This document shows positions 8,328 to 17,000 of a stretch of DNA of 64,000 nt, piece after piece. Origin of the DNA: Acetobacteraceae bacterium (GTDB taxonomy: Bacteria; Pseudomonadota; Alphaproteobacteria; Acetobacterales; Acetobacteraceae); assembly GCA_947373495.1 (NCBI GenBank), contig CANBXZ010000002.1, positions 1 to 64,000 on the forward strand, in the 5' to 3' direction. The position numbers were made by a program, and so were the translations under genes. The notes below the pieces were generated by a model. It did not search any database. It saw only the letters and a list, made by a program, of their open reading frames with translations, and was not told where the DNA came from. The stretch's first letter is position 1. Every line of letters begins with the position of its first letter.

Positions 8328-8735
8328 ATGAAAGTCATTCGCGCCGCCGACAGGCCGACCAAGCCGGCCCCGGCCGCCAACTTCACCGGCACCGTGCTGC
8401 AGGATGAGGTGGTGACCGGCACGCTGCCGTCCCGGCTGCGGGCCAGCGTGGTGTCCTTCACCCCGGGCGGGCGCACCAATTGGCATACCCACCCGGTGGG
8501 GCAGACCTTGTTCTGCCTTTCCGGCATCGGCCGGGTGCAGCGCGAAGGCGAGCCGGTGCAGGCGCTGCACCCGGGCGACACGGTGGTGATCCCGCCCGGC
8601 GTGCGCCATTGGCACGGCGCCGCGCCGAACCGGCTGTTCGCCCACCTGGCGATTTCCGAGAATGGCCCGAATGGCGAGACCACCGCCTGGTTCGAGCCGG
8701 TCTCCGACGCCGACTACACCGCCGCGCCGGGCTGA
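8328..8735 (+). CDS. Cupin domain protein, bacterial (R)-mandelonitrile-lyase-like
   Basis: A 135-residue single-cupin protein. Cupin motif 1 is GGRTNWHTHPVGQTLFCLSG, supplying metal-binding His residues, and motif 2 is HPGDTVVIPPGVRHWHGA. The layout resembles small manganese cupins annotated as (R)-mandelonitrile lyase or carboxymuconolactone-decarboxylase-associated cupins. The start at 8328 is preceded by GGAAGGA at 8313-8319. It is divergent from the Bug protein gene with 185 bases between, and downstream there is a hairpin at 8758-8793. The reaction is unproven; the fold assignment is secure. Confidence 0.85.
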   Translation: MKVIRAADRPTKPAPAANFTGTVLQDEVVTGTLPSRLRASVVSFTPGGRTNWHTHPVGQTLFCLSGIGRVQREGEPVQALHPGDTVVIPPGVRHWHGAAPNRLFAHLAISENGPNGETTAWFEPVSDADYTAAPG

Positions 8736-8757
8736 AGCCAGGGCTGCCTCAGCCTGG

Positions 8758-8793
8758 AGCGTGACCGGCGCTGACTGAAGCGCCGATCACGCT
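8758..8793. terminator. Hairpin downstream of the cupin gene
   Basis: Arms 8758-8772 and 8779-8793 pair at 14 of 15 positions with a six-base loop. It lies 22 bases after the cupin stop codon and shares the GGAGCGTGA core with the hairpin at 7019-7055. No T-tract follows, so terminator function is inferred from position. Confidence 0.5.
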
Positions 8794-8911
8794 ATGGCAG
8801 CGCGGCCACCACCGCGTGCAGGAAGCCACGGCGTTCCGCCCGGAAGTCGATGCCATAGGGCGGGTCGTAAGGCGGCTGCGGCCAGCAGCCCAGCGTCACC
8901 ACCACCGTCAT
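8792..8911 (-). CDS. Possible 39-residue peptide (doubtful)
   Basis: An ATG at 8911 with GCGGAG a few bases upstream opens a 39-codon frame rich in Pro and Tyr (LGCWPQPPYDPPYGIDFRAE). The composition is more protein-like than the neighbouring Arg/Gly-rich frames, and the frame extends upstream to an ATG at 8989. I do not recognise it. It could be a remnant or chance, and its stop codon overlaps the hairpin at 8758-8793. Apart from this frame and the hairpin I see nothing in 8736-9036. Confidence 0.2.
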   Translation of the reverse strand: MTVVVTLGCWPQPPYDPPYGIDFRAERRGFLHAVVAALP

Positions 8912-9036
8912 CGCGGCTCCGCTTCCGCCCGCGTGCGGTCCGCGAAACAACGCAGCCGGCCGGGCCAGATGAGTATCGGCGACCATCACGGCCGGCCGGG
9001 CGGGCGGTCAATACGCGCCGCCCGGCCCGGTCGGGC

Positions 9037-9666
9037 TCAGAGGGTCATGATCTCGACCTTGCGGAACCGCACCACGCCGCGGTCATTGACCACGCCCTTG
9101 TCATCCTTCACCCCGGCGCCGTGCTGCAGGGCGATGCGCCCGCTGGCGTGGCGGCTGTTGCGGACGCCATCCACCGTCTTCTGGCCGTTCAGCGTCACCG
9201 AGAGGCTGTCGCCCCGGGCGGTGATCTCCAGCAGGTTCCAGCGGCCACCGGCGCGTGGCATCGGGTTGACCGCGGCGACATCGACAATGGCGCCGGTGCC
9301 ATAGGTCGGGTCGGGCCGTTCGTCCCAGATGTTCACCTCATAGCTGCTGGTGGCGGAGATGGTGGTGGGGTTGGTTGCGCGGATGAAGATGCCGCTGTTG
9401 GTGCTGGCATCCACCCAAACCTCGGCCCGCAGCTGGAAATCGCCGTAGGCGGCTTGCGTGACCAGGAAGCCATTGCCCCGGTCGGCCACGAGCATGCCGT
9501 CCTCGACCCGCCAATTGGCCTCGCCCAGCCGGTCGAAGCCGGTGAAGTCGCGGCCATTGAACAGGGCGGTCCAATTGCCGGCCTGGGCCGCGGCTGGCTG
9601 CCACCGGGCCAGCCCCGCGGTGCCGGCCAGCAGCGCCAGGCCCAGATTGAGCGATCTACGCTTCAT
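9037..9666 (-). CDS. DUF1080 (3-keto-disaccharide hydrolase fold) exported protein
   Basis: A 209-residue protein with an N-terminal signal peptide (MKRRSLNLGLALLAGTAGLA, processing near PAAAQAG) and one DUF1080 domain. The domain begins WTALFNGRDFTGFDRLGEANWRVEDG and continues with YGDFQLRAEVWVD, NSGIFIRA and the C-terminal IALQHG...VRFRKVEI strands of this concanavalin-like beta-sandwich. Family members bind or hydrolyse sugars in the periplasm or at the surface, and some cleave 3-keto-glycosides. The length is standard for a single-domain member. It is isolated, with no sugar-pathway neighbour, so the substrate is unknown. Confidence 0.9.
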   Translation of the reverse strand: MKRRSLNLGLALLAGTAGLARWQPAAAQAGNWTALFNGRDFTGFDRLGEANWRVEDGMLVADRGNGFLVTQAAYGDFQLRAEVWVDASTNSGIFIRATNPTTISATSSYEVNIWDERPDPTYGTGAIVDVAAVNPMPRAGGRWNLLEITARGDSLSVTLNGQKTVDGVRNSRHASGRIALQHGAGVKDDKGVVNDRGVVRFRKVEIMTL

Positions 9667-9838
9667 GGTGATGTCCTCCCGAGTGCACCCGCCCGTTCGC
9701 CGGGCCGGGGCAGCAGAAGGCTACCCCCGGTTCCGGCCACGGCCAAACAGCAGCGGGCGAGGGATGCATCTTGCCGGCAGTCGCCGCCCCGGAGGCTGGT
9801 TTGCCCAAGACGGCGAACGCCCAGGCCCCGCCGGTTGT

Positions 9839-10690
9839 TCAGTATTCGTCGCGCTGCTGGCCGCCGATGGCCGCGGCAACCGCGGCGATGAAGGCCCCCA
9901 CCAGCATCGACAGCGCGGTGAGGATCGCCAGCGTGGCCGCTGCCTTCCGCGCCGTCTCCGCGGCCTGCCTGGCCGCCTCGGCGGCCCGCTTCGTCGCGGC
10001 GACGGCCTCATCCACCCGCCGCTGCGCCTCGGCTTCCGGAATCCCGGCCCTGGCGGCCACCAGTTGCGCCAAGTAGCCGCGGTCGGCGGCGGGCAGGTCG
10101 CCGGTCGCCGCATGGGCCAGGATCCGGGTCGCCTCGGCCCGCGCGTCTCCGGCGGGTGCCGAGGCATCGGGCTGGCCACGGCGGAACAGCACATCGGTGG
10201 TGTCGTCCTGCATCTGGCCCGCCATTGCCGGTGCGGCCGCCTGGGCCAGGCCGGAAGCCGCCGTGGCCGTGGCCTGGACGCCGCCTCCAACCAGGGAGGA
10301 CGCCGCCGAGGCCAGCAGGCCCACCGTGACCACGGTGGCGACGCCCCAGCTCAGGAAGCCGTGTGCCGTGTCGCGGAAGAATACCTCGTGGGTATGGGTG
10401 TTGACCCATTTCGTCCGCAGCCGGCCGGTGAGGTAGCCTCCCATGCCGGAGGCGACCCACTGCGTGACCACCAGCCAGACCAGGCTCATCATCGCCAGGC
10501 TGCCGGCGGAGGGGCTGCTGTCTCGTCCGGGCGAGGCGATGGCAAAGCCAAGCCCGGCGCCGAGTTCCAGCAGGATGAAGGTGACAGCCGTGGCGGTGAC
10601 GCCGCCGGCGATGACGGCGCCCCAGGTCACGCCGGACTGGCGCGCCTCCAGGCCGGGCCCGGGCTCGGCTTCGCCAGGGCCGGGACCCAT
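9839..10690 (-). CDS. Conserved membrane protein, PhnA-like (as annotated in alphaproteobacteria)
   Basis: A 283-residue protein starting MGPGPGEAEP. Hydrophobic segments lie at about residues 20-45 (TWGAVIAGGVTATAVTFILL), 60-85, 110-140 and 255-278 (LTALSMLVGAFIAAVAAAIG). Between the third and fourth is a long soluble part with an Ala-rich helical stretch (EAAVAATKRAAEAARQAAET-like, residues about 220-250) that could form a coiled coil. Similar proteins are usually labelled PhnA-like without experimental support. A longer frame upstream of 10690 overlaps the small gene 10723-10800 and is rejected. It lies 32 bases downstream of that small membrane peptide gene and is probably co-transcribed with it. 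Function unknown. Confidence 0.75.
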   Translation of the reverse strand: MGPGPGEAEPGPGLEARQSGVTWGAVIAGGVTATAVTFILLELGAGLGFAIASPGRDSSPSAGSLAMMSLVWLVVTQWVASGMGGYLTGRLRTKWVNTHTHEVFFRDTAHGFLSWGVATVVTVGLLASAASSLVGGGVQATATAASGLAQAAAPAMAGQMQDDTTDVLFRRGQPDASAPAGDARAEATRILAHAATGDLPAADRGYLAQLVAARAGIPEAEAQRRVDEAVAATKRAAEAARQAAETARKAAATLAILTALSMLVGAFIAAVAAAIGGQQRDEY

Positions 10691-10722
10691 CGCGGATGCG
10701 GACTTCACGGCGCGATGCCCGC

Positions 10723-10800
10723 TCAACGCCAGAACAGCGCCAGCAGGATGATGATCGGCAGCGGGATGCCGAGCAGCCAGAGCAGAATTCCCCGACCCAT
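10723..10800 (-). CDS. 25-residue single-helix membrane peptide
   Basis: A very short gene: the ATG ending at 10800 is preceded on the minus strand by an excellent purine-rich ribosome binding site (AGGAGGAGG about six bases upstream). The peptide is almost entirely one transmembrane helix (core GILLWLLGIPLPIIILL, ending FWR) and stops at TGA 10723-10725. Near-identical short proteins recur in proteobacterial genomes and are often missed because of their size. It precedes the PhnA-like membrane protein in the same direction, suggesting a shared membrane role. It may assist membrane insertion or bind a partner helix, but that is speculation. Confidence 0.75.
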   Translation of the reverse strand: MGRGILLWLLGIPLPIIILLALFWR

Positions 10801-10927
10801 TGTTTCCTCCTCCTCGTCGTTGACAACGGCGGACTAACGAGGTGCAGGCGGGACGGTTGCGGGCAATGGCGGTGGTGGGCCGGCACGCCGGTGGGGCGTG
10901 GCCCCGGCGCCACAGCACCCGGTGGCT

Positions 10928-11683
10928 TCAGCCCTTGATGCCGTGGATGATGACGCGGGCGCCGCGGCGGAACTGCTCGTGGTCGGTTTCCTGGGCCGGC
11001 AGCACCCGCACCTCGGTGCAGCCAAAGCGCCGCAGCAGGTAGCGCAGCGCATTCACCGAGGGCACCAGGGCGAACTCGGCGCTGCCGCCTTCGCGCCGCT
11101 CGCTGTAGTCCTCCACCAGGCCGAAGCTGCCATGGATGTCGCGCTGCCACTGGTAGCTGCCATCCTCCACCCGGCCGCTCAGGTCATAGGGCAGCACCTG
11201 GGTTTCCAGCAGAATGTGCCGCCGGGCCAGGCGGCAGGCCAGGCGCAGCAGGCGCAGCGGGTCCTCCAGGTGGTACAGCAGGCCGTAGAGCAGGACGAAA
11301 TCCGCCGCCAGTGTCGGCTCCTGCGTGGCATCCACCTGCAGCAGGTCCATCTGGCGGTAGCCGACATTGCCGTGGCCGAGCAGCGCGGTGACCATCTCGG
11401 CGGCCAGGATGCTGCGGTCGCGCAACTCCACGCCCTGCACCCAGCTGAAATGCCGGGCCAGTTCCACGGTGAAGAAGCCTTCGTGGGAAGCAAGGTCCAA
11501 GGCGCTCATCCGGGCCGCGTCCGGGATGCGGGCGATCACCTGGCGCAGGTGGTCGCGGCGGGTGGCGTGCAGGTGGACCACCGCGGCGTCGATATCGGTT
11601 GGCGTGACCGAGCCATCCGGCAACTCGAACGCGTAGAACCACCGGCGTGCCTTCACCAGCGCAAGCAGATCCTGGTTCATCAT
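10928..11683 (-). CDS. Class I SAM-dependent methyltransferase
   Basis: A 251-residue cytoplasmic methyltransferase. Motif I, binding S-adenosylmethionine, is ALDLASHEGFFTVELARHF at residues 61-79, a variant with Ala-Ser in place of the usual second Gly. It is followed by an acidic loop (GVELRDRSI), DFVLLYGLLYHLEDPLRLL as the motif IV region, and a C-terminal R-x-L-x-R-F-G-C segment. The start is the first Met of MMNQDLL at 11683; the next codon is also Met. The LYGLLYHLEDP pattern occurs in methyltransferases of glycan and tRNA-modifying type. It is alone on its strand, next to a possible glycosyltransferase remnant, so a glycan role is conceivable but unproven. Confidence 0.82.
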   Translation of the reverse strand: MMNQDLLALVKARRWFYAFELPDGSVTPTDIDAAVVHLHATRRDHLRQVIARIPDAARMSALDLASHEGFFTVELARHFSWVQGVELRDRSILAAEMVTALLGHGNVGYRQMDLLQVDATQEPTLAADFVLLYGLLYHLEDPLRLLRLACRLARRHILLETQVLPYDLSGRVEDGSYQWQRDIHGSFGLVEDYSERREGGSAEFALVPSVNALRYLLRRFGCTEVRVLPAQETDHEQFRRGARVIIHGIKG

Positions 11684-11865
11684 CGGCCTCGGACTGTGGG
11701 CGCGAGCATACCGGGCGCATCCGGTGCGGTGAAGTGGCACCGCAGGCGTGCCGCGAGGGGCAGCGCCGACGCCGCGGCTGGCCTCACTTGATCGGGATGC
11801 AACGCCAGCGGTCGTGCGTTCGTGGGGGGCGAGGGGCGTGCATATGCTCCAGGCCTTCTAATCGC

Positions 11866-12063
11866 ATGGTCGTCCGATGCATCCGCCGAGCCTGCCATGG
11901 TCATGCCGGTGTTCAACGCAGGACGCATGGCGGCCCGCGGCCCCTGGTGATGGGCCATGCGAGGCCGCGCCGCGCCCGCGCGTCCCCGACGTTGCAAGCC
12001 GGTCGGCACCATCATCGTCAACGACAGCTTCGAGGGGAAGGCCTGGCGGCCTTGGCGTGACAG
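11866..12063 (+). pseudogene. Remnant of the N-terminus of a family-2 glycosyltransferase
   Basis: The plus strand encodes AEPAMVMPVFNAGRMAARGPW followed by a stop near 11940. This matches the opening beta-strand and loop of GT2 enzymes (VSVVMPVFNAGR). After frame changes, a RARASPTLQ piece and then GTIIVNDSFEGKAW appear at about 12004-12045, recalling the next landmark IIVVDDGSTDGT. The catalytic Asp pair, DxD and all downstream parts are missing, and intact coding resumes only with the membrane protein at 12065. I read this as a decayed 5' end, possibly from a deletion that joined it to the neighbour. The evidence is by-eye similarity over about 30 residues, so chance is possible. Confidence 0.4.
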
Positions 12064-12064
12064 C

Positions 12065-13528
12065 ATGAGCCTCACGATCCACCCAACCAGCCGGCTGCGA
12101 CGCTGGCGCATCACGCGGGTCCTGCGCGCCGTCGCATCGCTGCGGCCCGGGCCGTTCTGGCCGAGCATCCTGCTGGCTGGCCTGCTGGTCGCCCGCATGT
12201 CCCGCAAGATGCCGCTGCTGCCGGAACCCACGGGCGACAGCCCGGCCTACCTGGCCCAGGCGGCGTACCGGCCGCCGCTCTACGGTGCCGTGTTGCAGGC
12301 GTGGCAGGGCATGGTTGGTGGGCTGGAGTACCTGCCGCTGGCGCAGTTGCTGCTGCTGGGCGCGGCGCTGTGCTATTTCGGCATCGAGCTGGGCCGGCTG
12401 CTGCGCCGGTGGTGGGTGGGACCCGTCGCCATCCTGGTGACGCTGCTGCACACCGCGGTGCATGATTCGCCGACCTGGCTGCTGACCGAGGCGGTGTACC
12501 TGGCGGTCATTCTGCTGGGGCTGGCGCTGCTGTGCCGCCATGCCCGCCGCCACCATCTGGCCCTGCTGCTGGGGGCTGCCGCGTGCTTCGGCCTGGCGAC
12601 CCTGGCGCGCAGCACCGGCCTGGTCTTCGTGGTGCTGCCGCTGCTGCTGGCGCTGTTCGACCGCCGCCAGCGGCCATGGCCCGCCCTGCGGCACACCGTC
12701 GCGGCCGGGCTGGTGGTGCTGGGCGTGCTGGGTGCCGGCATGACCGCAACCTGGCACCGGCACGGCCATTTCGAGCTGGGCAGTTGGAGCGGCATCTCGC
12801 TGCTCGGCAAGGCGCTGATGCTGGCCCAACCCGAGGATGCCGCGGTGCTGCCGCCGCCGGTTGCAGCGGTGCTGCCGGTGGTGCAGCAGGAACGTCGCCT
12901 GCTGGCCGCGCAACCGGACCTGGCGGCGCGGCTGCGGGCCCAGGTGCAGGCTTCCGGAGATGTGCGCTTCGCCGCCTTCTGGGACGCGGCGGATGCCGGC
13001 TGGCCAGCCTGGCAAGCTGCCGATGACCGCGGCAAGGGCCATCTGGCGCTGGCATTGGACCGCCAGTTGATCGCGGCCCATCCCTGGGAATACCTCAACC
13101 TCTGGGCGCATGACTGGCTTTCGCTGGTGATCCACCCGGCCTACTGGCCAGCCTGGGCCACCACGGAAGCGGCGGAGCCCAATGCCTTCCCGCTGTGTGG
13201 GGCGACCGGCAATTGCTGGGCCTTGCAGCGCTTCGACCTGCCGATGAGTGGCTACCTGCCGCTGTTCGCCGTCTCGATCCTTGGCACCGCGCTGGCGCTG
13301 GCGCTGCTGGCATGGCTGACGCCCCGGGTGCTGCGGCGCCGCGCGGGCCCGGCGACGGTGCTGGCGTGGAGCCTGGCCCTGGTGGTGCACGCTTCGCTGC
13401 TCGGCAGTTCGGCGTTCGAATACGGGATGGTACGCTACACCATCGCGCTGCATGTGCTGGACCTGACCCTGCTGCTATGGCTTGCCGTGCAATATCGTGG
13501 CGGGCGCGAGGCCGGGATCGCGCGGTGA
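12065..13528 (+). CDS. GT-C-like polytopic membrane protein
   Basis: A 487-residue inner-membrane protein with roughly ten hydrophobic helices. A first extracytoplasmic loop holds acidic residues (LPEPTGDSPAYLAQAAYRPP), where GT-C enzymes carry the catalytic Asp. A large loop lies around residues 240-400, and the C-terminal helices carry SSAFEYGMVRYTIALHVL, like the E-x-x-RY pattern of PMT/ArnT relatives. It would transfer a sugar from a lipid carrier to a periplasmic acceptor if the assignment holds. The start is uncertain: ATG 12065 has only a weak ribosome binding site, and the frame is open upstream to 11957 through the glycosyltransferase remnant. The cut-off gene at 1-1400 has the same plan. 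Confidence 0.7.
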   Translation: MSLTIHPTSRLRRWRITRVLRAVASLRPGPFWPSILLAGLLVARMSRKMPLLPEPTGDSPAYLAQAAYRPPLYGAVLQAWQGMVGGLEYLPLAQLLLLGAALCYFGIELGRLLRRWWVGPVAILVTLLHTAVHDSPTWLLTEAVYLAVILLGLALLCRHARRHHLALLLGAAACFGLATLARSTGLVFVVLPLLLALFDRRQRPWPALRHTVAAGLVVLGVLGAGMTATWHRHGHFELGSWSGISLLGKALMLAQPEDAAVLPPPVAAVLPVVQQERRLLAAQPDLAARLRAQVQASGDVRFAAFWDAADAGWPAWQAADDRGKGHLALALDRQLIAAHPWEYLNLWAHDWLSLVIHPAYWPAWATTEAAEPNAFPLCGATGNCWALQRFDLPMSGYLPLFAVSILGTALALALLAWLTPRVLRRRAGPATVLAWSLALVVHASLLGSSAFEYGMVRYTIALHVLDLTLLLWLAVQYRGGREAGIAR

Positions 13529-13890
13529 CGCCATCGGCATGGGCGCCTGGCACCCCTCCCAGGCGCGCGAGCCGCTGCGCCGGAGCCCTGCGATCCGCTG
13601 GAACTGGCCCCCCGGGCTGCCGCAGGCAGGGCCGTGCCGGGGAGGGGGCATCGTGGCCATGGCTTCCCGAGCTGGAACTGATATTCTGCAACGAAATGTG
13701 CCCGTAATAACCAGGGCCGCTTCGCGCTCTTGGATAACCAGGAATAGTGCGGCCATCCAAGACGGATGAAATAAGGGGATGGATCTTATTGGGAAAAATT
13801 CATTTCACGGAATCGCGATCACTCTGATCCAAGGCAATGACGTTTTCGTGAGTTATTTGTATACGAATTAGATTGCCGCGGATACTTGGG
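13529..13890. other. AT-richer upstream region of the adhesin gene
   Basis: From about 13690 the base composition drops well below the surroundings, with runs such as ATAAGGGGATGG and TTTGTATACGAATTAG. No gene is supported; the plus frame to 13760 is a chance opening. The region probably carries regulatory DNA for the adhesin gene at 14091. Confidence 0.5.
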
Positions 13891-13894
13891 AGAA

Positions 13895-13935
13895 ATGCCC
13901 CACAAAAGGGGGGCATCCGCCGGAGCGGTGGGGCA
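13895..13935. promoter_or_regulatory. Candidate enhancer (UAS) for the sigma-54 activator
   Basis: The 8-mer TGCCCCAC at 13896-13903 is repeated in inverted orientation as GTGGGGCA at 13928-13935, with centres 32 bases apart. Within it, 13895-13901 and 13910-13916 also form an inverted repeat (ATGCCCC/GGGGCAT). It lies about 85-125 bases upstream of the -24 element, the normal distance for NtrC-type activator sites. Function is inferred. Confidence 0.4.
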
Positions 13936-14017
13936 AAGCACCCAATCCTCGGCTCGGCTCACCCATAAAGTTCCGATAACCATTTGAATTAGCTCACTTG
14001 GTTCGAATTCAACCCAC

Positions 14018-14033
14018 AGGCATGCCTGTTGCA
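14018..14033 (+). promoter_or_regulatory. Sigma-54 (-24/-12) promoter of the adhesin gene
   Basis: The sequence AGGCATGCCTGTTGCA has the invariant GG at 14019-14020 and GC at 14031-14032, separated by exactly ten bases. It matches the consensus TGGCAYG-N4-TTGCW at all but the first base. It lies 57 bases before the start codon at 14091. A sigma-54-type activator gene is the next gene downstream of the adhesin. Confidence 0.6.
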
Positions 14034-14090
14034 GCAGCCCCCCTGTAGCGACCGGGTGCGTTCCCCGGTGCTGAGGGGAACCGCGTCAAC

Positions 14091-17000
14091 ATGGCCATTT
14101 TCACCACCATCGACACCACCACCGACCTCAATGCCATCGCGCAGGCGCTGATGCCTGGCGCGGCTGGCCTGACGATCGACAGCAGCAGCCTGGTCCTGGT
14201 CAACGGGCCGGCCTCGGCCATGCTCTATGATGGCAGCCTGGGCGGGCTTGGCATCGGCAGCGGCCTGCTGCTCACCTCCGGCACCACGCCCGGCACCACC
14301 AACAGCATGTCGTATTTTGGCGTCAGCAATGAGATGGCAGGCGATGCCGACCTGACCGCCGTGGTCTCCACCGTCTTCAACACCGTCTCGCTGGACGCCA
14401 CGACGCTGACGTTCAACTTCACCGTCATCGATGCCAGCATCACCGGTATCAGCTTCAACCTGGTGTTCGGCAGCGACGAATACCCGGAATGGGTCAACCA
14501 GTTCGTCGATATCGGCATGGTGATGGTGAACGGCGTCAATGTCGCCTACTTCAACCACGACCCGCACGCCCCGCTCAGCGTCATCGGCTCCAACCTGGCG
14601 GCGGATTATTTCATCAACAACGCCAACAGCGTGCTGCCGATCGAATATGACGGCGTCAGCGCGCCGCTGACCATCTTCGCCCCGGTGCATCTGGGCCTGA
14701 ACACGCTGAAGATCGGCGTCGCTGACACCGGTGACCACATCTACGACAGTGGCCTGTTCATCTCCAACATGCAGGCCACCACCCTGCCCATCACCGGCAT
14801 GGTGCTGGACCGCGATGGCTCCAGCCTGGACGACAGCATCCAGGGCAGCGGTGCGGCCGAGGACATCCAGGGCTTCGATGGCAATGACGACCTGAAGGGC
14901 GGTGGCGGCGACGACATCTTCCAGGCCGGCATCGGCGACGACAGCCTGCAGGGTGATACCGGCAACGACTTCATGGATGGCGGCGCGGGCACCGACATCG
15001 CCATGTACACCGGCAACCTGGCCGACTATTCGGTCTGGGCCCGGCCGGATGGCAGCTACCGCATCGTGGACCTGCGCGCCGGTTCGCCCGATGGCAGCGA
15101 CACGCTGACGCAGGTGGAAAGCATCCACTTCGCCGATGCCGTGCTGGACCTGGCCACGCTGGCGGTCAGCGCGCTGGCCCCGGCCGACATGCCGCTGGCC
15201 GGTACGGTGGAACAGAGCGGCGCGGTGCTGACGGTGGATGCCTTCGCCACCCTGGCCGACCTGGCCCCGGATGCGGTGTTGACGGTGGAGGTGCCCGGCG
15301 CCCTGCCGCCTGGCGTCAGCTACGACGCCGCCAGCCACAGCTTCACGCTCGACCCCGCCAACCAGGCCTACATCAGCCTGGCGGCCGGCGAGCAGCAGGC
15401 GGTGACGGTCAGCTATGTGGTGAATGACGGCACCACGCTGACCGCCCAGGCGTTCCAGTTCCTCGTCACCGGCATCAACGATGCGCCCATCGTCACCGGC
15501 CCGGTAAGCTATGCGGTGGATGAGTTCCTCTCGCCGCTGCCCTCCGCTTCCGGCGAGGTGGAAGTCGAGATCGAGGTTGAGGTCGAGGTCGAGAAGCTCG
15601 GTGACGACGACCTCATCACCGAGGCGGCGGTGCCGAACTCGGTGAAGCTGCTCGACCATGCCGCCGACCCGGATTCGCTCGACGTGCTGGCCGTGGTGGA
15701 CCTTGCGGCGACACTGCCGGACGGCATCAGCTACATCCACAAGGACGCCGCCTACACCAACACCGGCTACTACGGCGCGCTGGTCTATCACCCGGCGGTG
15801 GACCTGCTGGTCATCAACCCCAAGGCCGCGGCCTTCGAGAGCCTGGCCCAGGGCGAGGTGCTGACCATCACGGTGGAATACGGCGTCTCCGATGGCAGCG
15901 TCACCGTGCCCACCTCGGCCATCTTCACCGTGACCGGCACCAATGATGCGCCGCAGGTCAGCGGCATCGTCACCGCCGCCACCGAGGAGGATGGTGCGGT
16001 GGTAACCGTGGACGCGCTGGCCTACGCCACCGATATCGACCACGGCGCGGTGCTGAGCGTGACCAACGCACCGGCCGGCATGGCCGAGGAAGTGAACTCG
16101 GGTGGCGGCACCGGCACGCATGGCGCCGATGACACCGCGGCCGAGGTCTTCGCCGATACCAGCTTCGACCTGACCAATCTGCCGCCGGGCGTCAGCTTCG
16201 ATGCCGCCTCCAACACCTTCAGCCTCGACCCCGCCGCCTACCAGATGCTGTCGGCGGGCGAGGTGCGCACCGTGACGGTGAACTATGGCGTCACCGATGG
16301 CATGGCGACCGTGGCGGCACAGGCGGTGTTCACCGTGGTCGGCACCAACGACGCCCCGGTGGTCTCCGGCCCGCAGTCCTTCACGCTGACCGAGGATGCG
16401 CTGGCGCAGGTCTTCAACCCGCTGGCCAACACCACGGATGTGGACGAACTGGACACGCTGAGCGTGCTGACCGGCCCGCTGCCCGCTGGCATCGAACTGG
16501 TTGGCGGCCTGGGCGAGCCGGGCGATGACGACCTGGTGGGTGGCCAGTTGCTCGGCTTCAACCCCGGTGCCGCCGCCTACCAGAGCCTGGCGGCCGGCGA
16601 AGTGACCACCGTGACCTGGGACTACGTCGTCACCGATGGCCAGGCCATGGTTGCCACCTCCACCAGCTTCACCATCACCGGCGTGAACGACGCGCCGGTC
16701 ATCGCGGTGCCGGCTGGCGCCACCATGCTGGAGGACGCCGCCGTGGTGACGGTGGACGCCCTGGCCAATGCCACGGATGTTGACCACGGCGCGGTGCTTT
16801 CGGTGGTGGGGGTGCCCGCCATCCTGCCGGACGGCATCACCTATGATGCCGCCACGCACAGCTTCAGCATCGACCCCGGCGCTGCCGTGTTCCAGCAACT
16901 GGCGGAAGGCGAGGTGGAGACCCTCAGCGTCAGCTACGGCGTCACCGATGGCATCGTCACCACGCAGACCCAGGTGAACTTCACCGTGGTGGGGGTGAAC

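Noticed and set aside
13895-13960. c-di-GMP (GEMM) riboswitch in the adhesin leader
   Set aside because: A GGGGCAAAGC stretch recalls part of the motif, but the flanking consensus pieces are absent and the sigma-54 start site would lie downstream of it.
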